This document shows, in pieces, positions 32,603-44,318 of a stretch of DNA of 64,000 nucleotides. A program made the position numbers and the translations under genes. Source of the DNA: Micrasema longulum (Eukaryota; Arthropoda; Insecta; Trichoptera; Brachycentridae); contig JAGVSM010001374.1 in NCBI GenBank assembly GCA_022494885.1, forward strand, positions 84,562 through 148,561, read 5' to 3'. The first letter of the stretch is position 1. Each line of letters starts with the position of its first letter. Under the pieces are notes generated by a model. The model saw only the letters and a program-made list of their open reading frames with translations. It was not told where the DNA came from and searched no databases.

Positions 32603-35600
32603 ATGTCAGTTTTCCTCAGTGTAATGAGTGTAATACACTTGTTTGTTATTATCAGTTCAGTGCAAGCTTCGAATGTTTTATGGATATCTGGACTGGCCTC
32701 TCCTAGTCATCAAATTTGGACAGGAGTTCTTCTAAAAGCGCTGGCATCAAGGGGACACAATATAACTGCATTGAACGTCGATCACGAAGAAGACCACATA
32801 TCCAATGTGACCCACATTCACATGGAAAACATTTACGAGTTTTATCATAGCCGAAAGAAAAACTTAACCAAAATGCAAATGAATAACGCAATAAATGATA
32901 TATTTGATTTGGCGAACTTCAGATCAGATTCTTGCATTCCGGCGTTTAAAAGCAAAGGTGTGAAAAGGCTCATGCAGTATCCAGAGACGTTTAAATTTGA
33001 TGTGGTGATTCACGATTTCGCAGCTTCTCAGTGTTTGTTAGGTTTTGTTCCTAGATTCGGGAATCCGCCTGTTGTGGGTGTATCCGCAAGCACTTGTCCT
33101 GTTGGAATATCTGGAGTATCAGGCAACCCTCAATATCCTGCAATCATTCCCGCGAACCATTTGCGCGTTGGGTTCTCAATGAGTTTCATCACTCGCGTGT
33201 TCAACACGTTTATCTACCTTTACGATAATCTTGTTCGTGAGTTCTACATGATTCCCAGGGAGAATGAGATGGCGAGGAAATATTTTGGTAACGACAGTCT
33301 GGACGTGGGAGCCATTTCCAGGTCTTCCTCGTTCGTTCTGGTCAACTTAGCACCTGCGGATGTAATGCAGCCTCTATTTCAAACAGTGATTCCTGTTGGA
33401 GGGATGCACATAATGAAATCAAAAGATATTGATGCAGTAAGTGAAAACCTATTTTTTCGTATTTTTAAAATTATGTTAGCATGCCTTTAATTCTTCCTAA
33501 CTTAAAAAAAAATGTTTGCAAATATACCTTAGTTGTTAAAAGTTGCATACTCGTATTATGAAACGTTTTTTCTCTCTTTCGATTCAAGTTACATAGTAAA
33601 ACAGTTTTTTTAAAAAACAAAACGTCTTTTTTTCATTATTATGAGTAAAAAGCAATTCATTAGTCTTAAGCTAGGGTTTCCTAGGGCGACGGTGTCCGTA
33701 TCTTAACGGCCGTAGTGAAAGGTGATGCGGTGGACAGCCGTCGTAACGGTGACTAGAAAGTGGTTTCCTAGGAAAACGGTGTTAATAACACCGTTAAAAA
33801 ATAAAACTACTCTCTAGTTACCGTTACGACGGCTGTCCACCGTAACACCATTCACTACGGCCGTTAAGATATGGGCACCGCTGTCCTAGGAAACCCTAGC
33901 TTAATACTATCTATTTGTTCCGAATTAAGAAGCGTTTTTATATAAATTATCAACACACTCTACAAGCATATTTCAGAATTTATAAAAATACGATGAATTA
34001 TTAAAAAATTAAAATTTCTAAACATAAATCACGTTAAAACTAAAAAATAAATTTCTCTGGATATTTTTTATTTTTCAGGAACTGAACGATTTTATGTCTA
34101 AATCGGAAAAGGGAGTTATTTACTTTGCTCTTGGGACGAATATAAAGTCAGAGCATTTCTCTGTACTACAAGTGAAGTACTTTTTGGAGGCTTTCACCCG
34201 CTTCCCTTCTTACAGATTTGTATGGAAATATGACCCAATACAGATGAAGCAAACCCTACCGAAGAACGTTTTTATAAGAAAATGGATGTCACAAAATGAT
34301 ATCTTGGGTAAAATATTTTTTAAGTGTTTCAAAAGATTTCGTAACGGTGCTTTATAATAAAATGAAAAGCGACTTATATAAGCGGCTTTGGTCCTTGACA
34401 CCATTTTGATACTAAAAAGTTATTTAAAAATGATTAGCGCCTTCGCCTATATGCAAAAGATTTCAGCAGGCTTATTCTGTCGCGATTTAGTTTCGTAAGT
34501 ATGTTCGTTCGTCATATCTCCCTCCCTCTAACGCGTCACCTCCCTATAACGCAATCAAAATCGTATTTTGCTCTCGTTCCCTCTCATACGACAGAATGAA
34601 TTTACGAAACGAATTAGTTACAGAATAAGGCCAAAGGTTCGATTCGACATTGTTGACACGAGATATTTACTTTTAAAGGCGTTTTTTCACTGCGATATTC
34701 TGCTGCATTAGCAGTGAAACCGATTATCTTGCATCCATGTCATAAATAATGATCGAGGTACAACGCGATGGGAGTATTAATGCAGTACCCAATGCACCAT
34801 TAAGTACGAATAGGGAAGTGATGACTTAGCGGCCTCCGTGGTGTAGTTTTTAAGACGCTTCACTCACAAACGGACGGTTCCGGGTTCGATTCCCGCGAGA
34901 ACACTAAAAAAATATTCGATTTTTCTCAAGCCTGGGTGTTCTGTGCTGTAATTCACCACTGTAATTGGGCCTCGTGGCCTGTTGTGGTGCAAAAAAGATA
35001 AACATGTTGGGTCAAACAATGGTCACTCACATAATGGGCAGGATTTAAAGTGATTTTTCATTAATTTCTAAAAACATATATTGGCTCATTAATTTAATAC
35101 GATTGTAAAAATCTGCACTGCACAATAACATCACATACATTGATTTTTTATTGCTTTTTAAAAAAAAATTAGTCAATGATAGGCAAAAGCAAGGACCGGT
35201 ATATAGGCCGAGTAATCTTCACTCGATTTCCTTTTGCAGGATTTTTACCTGAGAGTAGCCAATAAACGACTAACAATAATCAATCCGCCCCAGCTTCACC
35301 GTTTCGCGTGAAATCGGCAATTCGTTATGTTTTTTTCTGTTATTTTCCAGCGAGTCCTTTGGTGAAGGCGTTCATTGGACATGGCGGGGCGCTGAGTTGC
35401 CATGAGGCTTCTTGGCACGGAGTACCACAATTATTGCTTCCCTTCATCATAGACCAGAAACACAACGCTGCTAAGGCTGAGGAGCGAGGAGTGGCGATAC
35501 AGCTGGACAAAGACAATCTGTCAGCTGATTTGATAGTTGAAAAGCTGGACAAGTTACTGCACGACCCAAGGTAGTGACATTAAAGGCATTTTTACTGAAA

Positions 35601-37430
35601 TGCAATTTATACACGTGTATTATTATGGTACCTATGGGCGTTTTCAACTGAATTGACAGCACAAAATATTTTTGATATAGTTCGTAGCACACACATTCGT
35701 GATAATATCGCGGGATTTTTATCATTCGAATAATTTATATCACACTTATATGTTATTGTTATTGATATATTATGTAGGTGGATATAATATGTATTTGTAT
35801 GTTCGTTTTGAACCAATGTACGCGTATTGTCATACCTTCCTTGTTTTATTGTTGACATTATACCGTATTCACTGCATTTTGTGGTTACCTACCGTATTAT
35901 ATGGGACTCGTTGCACATTATTCATTAAGTGTTTATCAATTAAATTTTTGAATAAAATGCTTTTTTTTCAGAATAAGGTTTTGAAATTTACCATACTTTT
36001 AAAAAATACCATTGTAACATTTCTTGACTAAAATATTTACAAAAATGTTTCAAAAGTCGGGTTGTGGTTCCGTGGCTAGTGTTGCGGACTCACGGATCAG
36101 AGGTCCGAGGTTCGAACCCCACTCTACCCCTTGGTTTCCATTTTCTAATAGTGAGTTATTTACAACTCGTTGAAGATGGCCGCCAAAATTAAAATATTTG
36201 GGTAAATTATAAGAACGCTAATATTTCTTTAAAAATAAAAAAAAGTAGGAATAATTTATTTTTTTTTAATCAAAATTCTTACCAAGATATTTTCTGTACC
36301 CTTTTCAATATAATTAGAAGTTTCATTTTTTTTTAATACTTACGCACCCACACACACGCACCCTCTCCCTCATTTATTCACACACGCACATGCACCCTCT
36401 CCCTCATTCATTCACACATGAATACAAACGTCACACACATACAATTACGTAAACTCTTTTCTTATATATTATTACATTATACACTTATGCATTATTACAT
36501 TTACAATGGATTTTTTTAATTGGCTCTAGTATTGTTAATATATTTCTTCTTATTTTTTTTTATATAATAGCTATAAAAATCGCAAATAAAATAAAATTTA
36601 AATAATTAATACCATGAAAGTAGGGAAACATAAAAAAATCAATTTATTTATTCCTACAAATACATACACACTACAAAAAAAAAACAATAATAACGTATCC
36701 CAAACTTTATGAGGTCAAGGGCCCTGTGTTGATTTGGGATACAACATAATGAAAAGTGGAAACACGTACATAATTAAATAAAAGCAAACATACAAATGAA
36801 ATAGTATTACATAAACATACATATATTTCAAAAGGCATCTGGATAACTCCTAATATTATATATTATATAAACCTATGCAATGTCTCGCAGCAGTTTCCTG
36901 CAAATGATTCGATTAAAAGTTCTGTTCATGTTTTCAACATAACAATTACCACGGTTTTTATTTGTGCAGACGTTCTTAATTCCTTATTTCCATGGAAATA
37001 GAAACAAATGGTTTTATCTTATCAGTCCCAGTCGCTCGTATTTATTTACCATACGATGTTTCATAATATCTACGACGAGTGTGCTTAGAAATGCAAATAT
37101 AACAAAGTAAGGAAATAAATTAAAATAAACAACAAAACCGAATATTTTTTCAGTTTCAGGAAACGGTGTCAAGCCTTCTCTCGATCTTTCCGTGATCAAC
37201 CACAGTCACCGCTAGAGCGTGCTATATTCTGGGTAGAATACGCCATTCGCCACAGGACTGGTTCGAGTCTCCGCTCACCTGGTCAAGATCTCGGCTTCAT
37301 TCGACAGATGGCGCTGGATGTGGCGGCGTTTTATGTTGCCGTTCTAATAGCATTATTTTATGTTGTGAATTTTATAAAACAGCGCGCCTTTTCGAACACG
37401 ATGATTCATAATAAAATCAAAACAAACTGA
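32603..37430 (+). CDS. UDP-glycosyltransferase (UGT), four exons, complete
   Basis: Exons 32603-33436, 34079-34307, 35351-35570 and 37154-37430 (TGA) join in frame (intron phases 0, 1, 2; GT-AG borders) to about 519 aa, the usual UGT size. UGTs transfer sugar, mostly glucose in insects, from UDP-sugar to small lipophilic compounds on the luminal side of the ER. Signal peptide MSVFLSVMSVIHLFVIISSVQA; likely catalytic His36 (SPSHQIW) and Asp138 (VVIHD). Donor-binding signature: ALGTN, WMSQNDIL, FIGHGG, HGVPQLLLPFIIDQKHN. C-terminal helix FYVAVLIALFYVVNFI and lysine-rich tail. The Thr usual before His in THGG is Gly here. I chose Met at 32603 because it opens the signal peptide directly; Met at 32546 would add 19 residues. 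A second possible last-exon acceptor at 37159 would remove two residues. It is not assignable to a numbered UGT family from sequence alone. AATAAA (37430-37435) overlaps the stop. Confidence 0.93.
33670..33900. mobile_element. 231-bp palindromic MITE in UGT intron 1, TTAA-flanked
   Basis: GCTAGGGTTTCCTAGG...CTTAACGGCCGTA at the left is inverted at the right to CCTAGGAAACCCTAGC. Both sides are flanked by TTAA (33666-33669, 33901-33904), as for piggyBac-type elements; TA duplication with a slightly longer repeat is an alternative. Arms are about 100 bp. Confidence 0.85.
34430..34826 (+). repeat. SINE family B copy in UGT intron 2, split by a small MITE
   Basis: SINE pieces (GCGCCTTCGCCTATATGC head; AGGTTCGATTCGACATTG B-box part; ATGATCGAGGTACAACGC and CCAATGCACCATTAAGTAC body) enclose 34471-34627. 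That insert has inverted ends CTTATTCTGTCGCGATTTAG and the inverse of CTTATTCTGTAACTAATTCG, making a MITE of about 157 bp. Its target duplication is unclear. Confidence 0.7.
34830..35005 (+). repeat. SINE family C copy in UGT intron 2
   Basis: GCGGCCTCCGTGGTGTAGTT, GGTTCCGGGTTCGATTCCCG, body AGCCTGGGTGTTCTGTGCTG, AATTCACCACTGTAATTGGG, CCTCGTGGCCTGTTGTGGTG. Same sense as the gene. Confidence 0.85.
36058..36245 (+). repeat. SINE family A, best copy, in UGT intron 3
   Basis: Head GGGTTGTGGTTCCGTGGCTA-GTGTTGCGGACTCACGG with A box, and GAGGTTCGAACCCC as B box, form a tRNA-like promoter. The body GTTATTTACAACTCGTTGAA and ATTTGGGTAAATTATAAGAA ends in an A-rich tail. Other copies: 4228, 15996, 17203, 49238. 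Confidence 0.85.
36345..36600 (-). repeat. Dispersed minisatellite-bearing repeat, inverted copy
   Basis: Reverse-orientation match to 5300-5625: CACCCTCTCCCTCATT twice, then AAACTCTTTTCTTATATATTA, GGATTTTTTTAATTGGCT and TAATAGCTATAAAAATCGCA. Confidence 0.65.
36640..36915 (-). repeat. Dispersed non-LTR 3'-end-like repeat in UGT intron 3
   Basis: AATTTATTTATTCC at the left looks like a complemented TAAA tail. GGGCCCTGTGTTGATTTGGGAT, CATCTGGATAACTCC and AATGTCTCGCAGCAGTTTCC recur in the same orientation at 43460-43635. Confidence 0.6.
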
Positions 37431-37493
37431 ATAAAATGCATTTATTTTGTTCTTGCACATATGCATGATCGTACGTATGGCAGTACGAAGGAA

Positions 37494-38210
37494 TGAGGAA
37501 CGTCAGCCTTCAGCCCTACGGGAAATTTGATACAAACAATATTTTCTTGCGCGCGGTAAAAATAAGAGCATTACATTGTTCTGCAAAGTTTCTTAAAAAT
37601 GGACGAAAAAAAAAATATTTTTATAAAAACGAACTACGTTGAACGACGGCACTAGTTTATTTAATAAACAAATTTACGGATAATGTACAATTTAAAAAAA
37701 TCATACAACGAAAAACTATAATAATACAGTAACAAATAATAGAAGCAATATAAAAAATAAAAGCGAAGACAAGTTAATACATTAGACAGGCATTATGGAA
37801 TCCAGGTAATAATAATTCTACAAAAATACAGCTAATTTATTGGGAATATTTTTTTTTTCTATTTGTAAAAAAAACTCAATTTACAATCAAAATAATTTAG
37901 ATCTTGATTTTCATTTACAAATCTAATCATTCTCGGTAGAAGTGCATGGAAACCATTATTTGTCTTATGATGACCGAGGAACGTTCATACGAATCAATCA
38001 ATGATAAGAGAGTTGTGGAGGATTTCTGTTTACTTACCGTCGACGTATCAATCGGCAGAACTGACCGAGAAGAAGCGGAAGAGAACTTGAGACGTCACAG
38101 GCGGAGTTATTTCAGAAATACAAAACTTTAAAAAATAATAGCGCTGATAATGCGTAAAATTAAAAAATAAAAATGTTTGCCTTAGTTTAAAAGTCTAAAG
38201 TTTACCATAT
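37494..38210 (+). mobile_element. GAGGAACTTCAG-family MITE, copy with an internal insertion
   Basis: Begins TGAGGAACGTCAGCCTTCAGCCCTACGGGAAATTTG. After a 37650-37945 segment absent from relatives, it resumes with CAATGATAAGAGAGTTGTGG, CAATCGGCAGAACTGACCG, GACGTCACAGGCGGAGTTAT and ATAGCGCTGATAATGCG. It follows the UGT 3' end by about 60 bp. Confidence 0.75.
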
Positions 38211-38864
38211 ATTTTTACTTTACTATCTTATGCATGTATTTTTACTTTGACATATGCATATATTTTTACTTAACTGTCAGTTAAGTACTTCCTATATTTT
38301 TTATTTTCTGTTTTTTTATATGTTGTTGCTAAATAGGTACGGTAAAAAATAAAACATTGTGAAGGGTCAATTAAAACGTTAAAACATAATAATTCAAAGT
38401 ACATACATTAGGAACATCTATCAGATTAAGAAATAAAATATTATTTTACGCAGATGGGAAAACTTTTTAATTAGTAACCCTACTCTGAAAATAATAACAG
38501 GAGCTGTAAAACAGTTATACCGCAGAATTACCCCGTTTTTTGTAACTTGTATTAACAAACATAACTTCTCATTCCCTTTCCCAGCGAAGGAAGATCATTA
38601 ATATGAAAAGTTAAGGCTAATGGCGTAGCTTAGTGGAGGAAAATAATTAAGATAAAGAAAATGTTAAAATTAAGGAAATGCAGTGTTTAAAAATGCCCCG
38701 TGAAACTGGTTTGTAATTAACGTAAGAATTAATAGTCGTTAATCATTTGTGGCACCGCGTATCGTTACACAAAAAAGATTTTAGGTTTCTGCTATATAAC
38801 GTATATAATATATGCTGTATAACGAACAAAACTGTTCTTTATTGTTATGGATATTATTACCTAG

Positions 38865-38949
38865 GCCCCGATTACAATGGGAAGGTAACAGCATTATCTT
38901 CGACTGTCTATAAAGAAAAACCGATATTTGTGTACGAAAATGAGGACAG
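38865..38949 (+). other. Candidate orphan internal exon (unproven)
   Basis: An 85-nt stretch between TTACCTAG and GGTAAAC keeps one frame (PDYNGKVTALSSTVYKEKPI then FVYENEDR). Codon use looks protein-like against the AT-rich background, but the upstream pyrimidine tract is weak and no neighbouring exon was found. Confidence 0.2.
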
Positions 38950-39039
38950 GTAAACTTCGTTTTGCGCCGGTTCGATTTACTTTTATTTATTTTGAATACA
39001 AACAGATGTATAGATTAAATAAAAAAAAATATATAAAAT

Positions 39040-39300
39040 ATATACATAGTAGGGCCTGCCATCCAATTACATGTATTCACTAAATAATACTGTAATAAAG
39101 TGACGACGGCTTAAAGTTTAAACTATATAAATAATAAATATAGTATACATTAAAATAATATAAATATAGACAAAACAAGGATATAGTGGAAAGGAAAAGA
39201 AGGAAATTGATAAGGAGTGGTAAAGGATGATTGAAGGAAAGTAAGAGTGGAAAATTGCATTTGATTTAATGATTAAATGAATTATGAATGAAGGGCAAGA
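39040..39300 (-). repeat. 3' end repeat shared with 15440-15760
   Basis: Inverted match: AGTAGGGCCTGCCATCCAAT, TGTATTCACTAAAT, AAGTGACGACGGC, TGATTGAAGGAAAGTAAGAGTGG. It is the 3' untranslated end of the CR1/Jockey-type element. A third piece lies at 56740-56810. Confidence 0.65.
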
Positions 39301-39818
39301 AAAGAGACAAAACGACTATTTTACGCCGATTTAAAATTACGCCGGTTGGTGCCGGCGCGCGGCGTGGGATTTCCCGGTCCGGCCGACACCAGACGACAGT
39401 AGGCGCCGCGATTCTAATAGCAGACACACTTTTACACGTTGTTTTATTCTATTACCATGTATGCGAGCAGCCTATTGTGTGTGTGAAATTATTTCCGAGT
39501 TAGTTTTTGTTTTGTTTTTAAGAAAAATAAAAAGGTACGATTATATTTTTATTTTATTATTATTCAAATAAAAAGAATAAGAAAATATTTGTAGTTTATG
39601 CTATGATTCTGCAAGAAAGGAAGCAACAATAAAAGCAAATGAAATTGGATGTTTTTTTAAAAAAGTGTGAAAATTTTATTTAGTACCGACGAACTGATGA
39701 GTTAGTATTTATTATAACAAATCATTATTTATTATTTATCAAGAGATTATTATTTATTTTGTAAACGAATTTAATCTGTATGTATTAAATCCATTTATAA
39801 TTTAGTTTGAATAATTAA

Positions 39819-40153
39819 GATGTTCTTTAAAACCTGTCACATCCGAAACCACGATGATCAGTATGGGCAAGAAGACATTTTAAAAAGCATAGCATATTTA
39901 AAAAAAATAGAACAATTTATTTTTTTTAAATAAAAAAAACAAATAGTTCCTTTGTTCTGCAAGGGAGAAGCAAGAAAAGCGCGACCGCGCGGTTGTCGGC
40001 GTATTAGACTCCCCGCTCCTCGTTTGTCCCCTGCAAAAAAGAGCAATCTTTAGCTTTTTTTGATATTCAATTTTTTAAAATTTTTTTTCGTTCTAAATAA
40101 ATATTTTAATGTTCCATCGTGGTTTCGGATGTGATAAGGTTTAGAACACTCTG
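39819..40153. mobile_element. Foldback MITE of the CAGGGTG family
   Basis: TGTTCTTTAAAACCTGTCAC-ATCCGAAACCACGATGATCA at the left, ATCGTGGTTTCGGATGTGAT-AAGGTTTAGAACACTCTG at the right, with the Ggag/ctcC-rich central hairpin (GGGAGAAGCAAG...) between. Confidence 0.8.
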
Positions 40154-41028
40154 TATATAGGATATGTAATAAATAAACATGTTCTTAAAATTTTGACACG
40201 GAAGCTGACCTAATATCTTCCATTATATTTGTGTTCATTTTACACCGATTTTTTTTACGCCGGTGTCTCTTGGAACGGAACCCAGGCGTAAAACGACATT
40301 TACCAGTATATTAGCATGAACATTTCAAGTATCTTCGTCGGTAACCTATAATTGACCATGTTTAGAAGAAAAAATTGTATGCATATCCTGCTTTTCATGC
40401 AGACTGAATTTTACTTTGTAGATAAAATAGAAGATAAATGTTAACTTCCCATTGCAATCGGGGCCCTGGAAGTAAACGACAAATGCAGTTTGTTACGCTG
40501 GTTGATATGCAACAAAAATACCGTCAATATTATTCTTCTTCAATAACAGAGGGCCACGGGTGTTGTCGCTTTACACAGACAATGCAACACGTACATTTTT
40601 TATATGACTTCTTCCAGTATTTTTCTGTAATTCCTTTCATTTGGTGATCCGGGCCTCCCTTTTTACACAGTAATTTGATCCCAGTAAACCAAAACTGAAA
40701 GAAACGATAGAAAAATAAATGTTCAAGTCGAAAAGTTTTATACTTGAATTTAAAAGTTTGAAAGATATGTTGATCTTTTTATATATTACCCATTTTATGC
40801 AATTATCCAGGGTAATAATAATAATTATTACCTCTCTTGAAATACGATTTTTTAACTTTATATTGAATATCATTTATTCCATTTGCCAGTCTGTAGCACT
40901 AACTATGCACAACACTCTTTCCTCTATCGTTCTTGCTCTAACTATAATGTTTTTTTTCATCTATTGAAATATTTAACACGCCCCTTAATTTATTTAAAAA
41001 TAAATTAAGACTGATTCTTTCTGGCTGC
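40154..41028. other. Unassigned stretch
   Basis: No family-level feature seen; the reading frames at 40438-40967 have no recognisable motif. Confidence 0.35.
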
Positions 41029-41278
41029 GATACGATCCCACTTGCTATTTAATGATGCTCACACTTACGAACACCTGAACACTTACTCCCACATACACAC
41101 GAACACACCCATACACTTACTCTCATACAAATACACATAAACACACCCTTCTGTTGTGCCACAATTTAGTATGTATGCTTTTTATTTAGAAACTTCGCTG
41201 GCCTGTCCTTAAACCGTATCTATTGTATGTTATTATATCATTGTCGACTTTTTGTTTCTGTAAAATAAATAAATAAAT
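41029..41278 (+). repeat. Non-LTR 3' end with TAAATAAATAAA tail
   Basis: GATACGATCCCACTTGCTAT, CACACAAATACAC-like ACAC-rich block, AGAAACTTCGCTGGCCTGTC and a terminal AAATAAATAAAT. A near-duplicate lies at 59268-59523. The high similarity and simple tail indicate recent retroposition. Confidence 0.75.
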
Positions 41279-41589
41279 TTACAATTTAGATTAGTTATGA
41301 ATTTGTAATTGCATTAAATTTTTTATAATATATTGATTTATATTGCGAAAATAAGACTATCGCTTGTTTTATACACATTTCTATTAAAACATACAGGATT
41401 TACGCTTGGTGATGCAGGGAGCTCCTTCTCCAGTTGTAGGTGACAGATGAAAACGACGATAACATAAGCATAAGCTTCGATGTGTGTTTATTACATAATA
41501 TGCAGAATCGGCAATGCAGCGGAACAGTTACTGACTGGAATTACTGACTGAACTAAGTGTTTAGGTGATGGACTCTAGGGGAGCTGCCG

Positions 41590-42026
41590 CTTATCACTTT
41601 TTCTGTGTACTTTTTCCACTTTTATTTTCCCTTTTTATCAATCCAATAACAAATAACCTCCCCTGTTTGTACCATCTAAATGCCGATGATTTGCAATTGT
41701 ATATTCATTTCGAACCCGTTGACATTGTTGAAACACATAAAGTAATGTCACTTGCACTCGAGCATATCTCTTCATGGACAAAAAAACATGGACAAAAAAA
41801 CATGGACTTCTCATAAATCCAACAAAAACCCGAATTGTACTTGTTGGTATTAAAAAAATGCATTCAAAAGTAAATTTTCCACCCCTCCTCTTTTCAAAAT
41901 ATATAGCACATGAATTCCATTTATGATTTCAGTCAAAAACTTAGGTATTATCATTCATAAGCATTTAGGGTGGCACGATCAGGTTAACGAAGTTAGCCGT
42001 AAAAGATGACAAATTTCTTTCCTATT
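41590..42026 (+). pseudogene. CR1-like reverse transcriptase fragment
   Basis: LFSLFINPITNNLP, then LNADDLQLYIHFEP (the catalytic FADD motif, with Asn for Phe/Tyr-side residue), ISSWTKKHG, INPTKTRIVLVG and, in another frame, VKNLGIIIHKHLGWHDQV. These are RT palm motifs of CR1/Jockey-like elements. Frame breaks show it is dead. It is cut by the RTE-type insertion next to it. Confidence 0.75.
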
Positions 42027-42778
42027 TATGTTACTACTACTGCTACCATCACGCCATTTTCCCGTAGGGGTAGGCAGAGAGAATGGACTGCCACACACGT
42101 CTATCCTGGCATAAATTCCTAGCTTCTTCCACATTCATACATCTTGTCATACATGCCTTTCGGTTCTGCCTGCTTTTGACATGACAGGCTTAAGATTTTG
42201 GTTTATCTGATCATGCCACGTCTTCCTTGGTCGTCCTCGTCTCACGTTGCCGTTCATTTTTGCCATATATACTTGTTTTACCATTCTTTCCTCGTCCATA
42301 CGTTCTACGTAACCAAACCATTTCAGAGACCCTTTCTTAATCTTATCAATTATACTTGACTCAGATTTACACTCTGGCCTGATTTCATCATTCATAACCC
42401 TGTCATACATTGATTTCCCACACATTCGTCTAAGAGATCGCATTTCAACCGCGTTCACTCGGTTTTCATCCTTCCTCTGCCAGTTTCACTTCCATACATA
42501 AGTGTTGGGACTAAAACTCCGTTGTGCACTGCCAGTTTAGCTTCGATTGAAATATTTTTATTAGAAATTACTGTGCTTAGTGCTCCGTTCATTTTGTTGC
42601 CCGCATTCACTCTTCTTTCAACATCTTTTTCTACTCTTCCATCTCTTGAAAACATGCTTCCCAGATACAAAAATTCTTCTACTTGCTCGAGACATTCGTT
42701 GTTTACATTTATTATGCAGTCAGTAACCTCACTATCCCTTTCACATACCATCACTTTTGACTTTATTATTTAAAATAA
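42027..42778 (-). pseudogene. RTE-type reverse transcriptase C-terminus
   Basis: Minus strand: KSKVMVCERDSEVTDCI, EEFLYLGSMFSRDGRVEKDV, AVHNGVLVPTLMYGSE, a frameshift near 42460, NAVEMRSLRRMCGKSMYDRV, IDKIKKGSLKWFGYVERMD, RRGRPRKTWHDQINQNL, a further shift near 42150 and CMNVEEARNLCQDRRVWQSI ending at a TGA (42049-42051). A TGATGGTAGCAGTAGTAG tail follows. This is the C-terminal portion of an RTE-like endonuclease-reverse transcriptase, 5'-truncated, best guide for the split copy at 15-16 kb. Confidence 0.85.
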
Positions 42779-43369
42779 AAGACGAGTAAAACTTTGATCC
42801 ACAAATTTGGAATACTGAGTGACCTGTTTCATCGCTTTCGCGACATCTTCGAAACTGATCTCCTATATATAAATGTCTCTTATGTATAAAGTTATGCCTA
42901 GGCTTAACTTTTTAATAGGTTAAAGGTTAATAAGTAAAATCTACACGCCAACATATTCCTCGAACATTATGTATATTCATATTCAACTCTGTAAGTGTAT
43001 TTTAAATAATGTACGTAGGTAGGTAATTGTATGAAGTACAAAATATTTTTAACTCCGGACATTTCATAAGGCTCATAATCCTTTAACGCGATACCCCTAT
43101 CCGTTGCTGTTATAGGTGTGTATCGCGTCGGACGGGCTTTGTGGAACTTTAACCCCTATCGGCCGAATGACCCACCCAGCTCCCAGCTCCCAGCTAGCCA
43201 ACCGTGGAAATTGGTTGTGTCCACTATTTTCCCATTATTTTCAAATGATGGAGAGCGCGTTTTAGACCCTTCGCGGACGCGTAATTTTCTTGGCATTTTG
43301 TCGTACGGCAGTTCGTAAAATTTCGGTGTTTTATTGAATAGTTACCTCAATTATTATTTTTTTTAAATG
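42779..43369. other. Unassigned stretch
   Basis: A moderately GC-richer block at 43080-43320 (GCGTCGGACGGGC; CAGCTCCCAGCTCCCAGCTAGCC, a short tandem) has an open frame without family features. Confidence 0.3.
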
Positions 43370-43640
43370 TATTTATTTTTATTTAAGAACGTAAACAGAA
43401 AAATATAAATAATTAGTAATTATAATTGATTTTTTTATTAACAAATTCCTAACTCTATTCCAAGAGCCCTGTGTTGAGTTGGGATACAACATAACGGAAA
43501 GTGGGAGCAAGCGTATTATTAAATAATACTAAAAGTAATAATTCTTTCGTAAACATTAATTTTAATAAACCTCTGGATAACACGCTAAGTAGGATATAAA
43601 TCTATGTAATGTCTCGCAGCAGTCTCCTGCAATAGTCTCT
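43370..43640 (-). repeat. Dispersed repeat, same family as 36640-36915
   Basis: AGAGCCCTGTGTTGAGTTGG-GATACAACATAACGG, CCTCTGGATAACACGC and AATGTCTCGCAGCAGTCTCC match the UGT-intron copy in order. Confidence 0.65.
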
Positions 43641-44318
43641 TCCCTTGGACGAAATCCAAACTTGTACACTTCTCATAAAAATGGCCTTCGTTTTGAGAAC
43701 TTAATATGTTCGTCCTGGTCAATGATCACTCTTGGGGCCACAAAAGATAAATTCCTCTGAATGAAAGTCGTATGTGTTTTGGATATTAAATAATTCAAAT
43801 TACAGGCAAACCTCGTACGAGAGCATACTGCTGGAATCTCCTCTTGTAACCGCATGACCAGAAATGGCTCAATGATTTATTTTTTTAATTGTCTAATGTC
43901 CAGTACCTTCATAGATTTAAACATCCCGGGAAAGTTGGGGGATAATGTCTTATGAGAATGATAGCATTTAAACGCAAATAATTCACGACTAAATCCGATA
44001 CTGCTCCTAAAGTTTATAATGGCATTTTATTAATTAACTTTTACAAATATTTGGTTTTAATTTCATTTTTACAGACAAACACTCACAAGTGTAAGCAATC
44101 TGAAAATTATCACGAGAAATAACTAATGATGTGTCGCCTGCATACAGTCACCACAGAAGCATAAAAAATAGATTTGCACATTTAATTGAATTATTTTCAA
44201 ACATATAAAACCTTTGTATAAAGTGGAACCCAGATGTTCGACTAAGAGTACGAAAATGATGCGGTTCTTCTTGAGAAGAGAGAAGACGAAGAAAATAGCT
44301 GACCGACTCCAGGAAAAT

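Noticed and set aside
37014..37199. Minus-strand frame with a hydrophobic run overlapping UGT exon 4
   Set aside because: It is antisense to the start of UGT exon 4 and the preceding intron. The plus-strand exon is supported by splice phase and UGT motifs.
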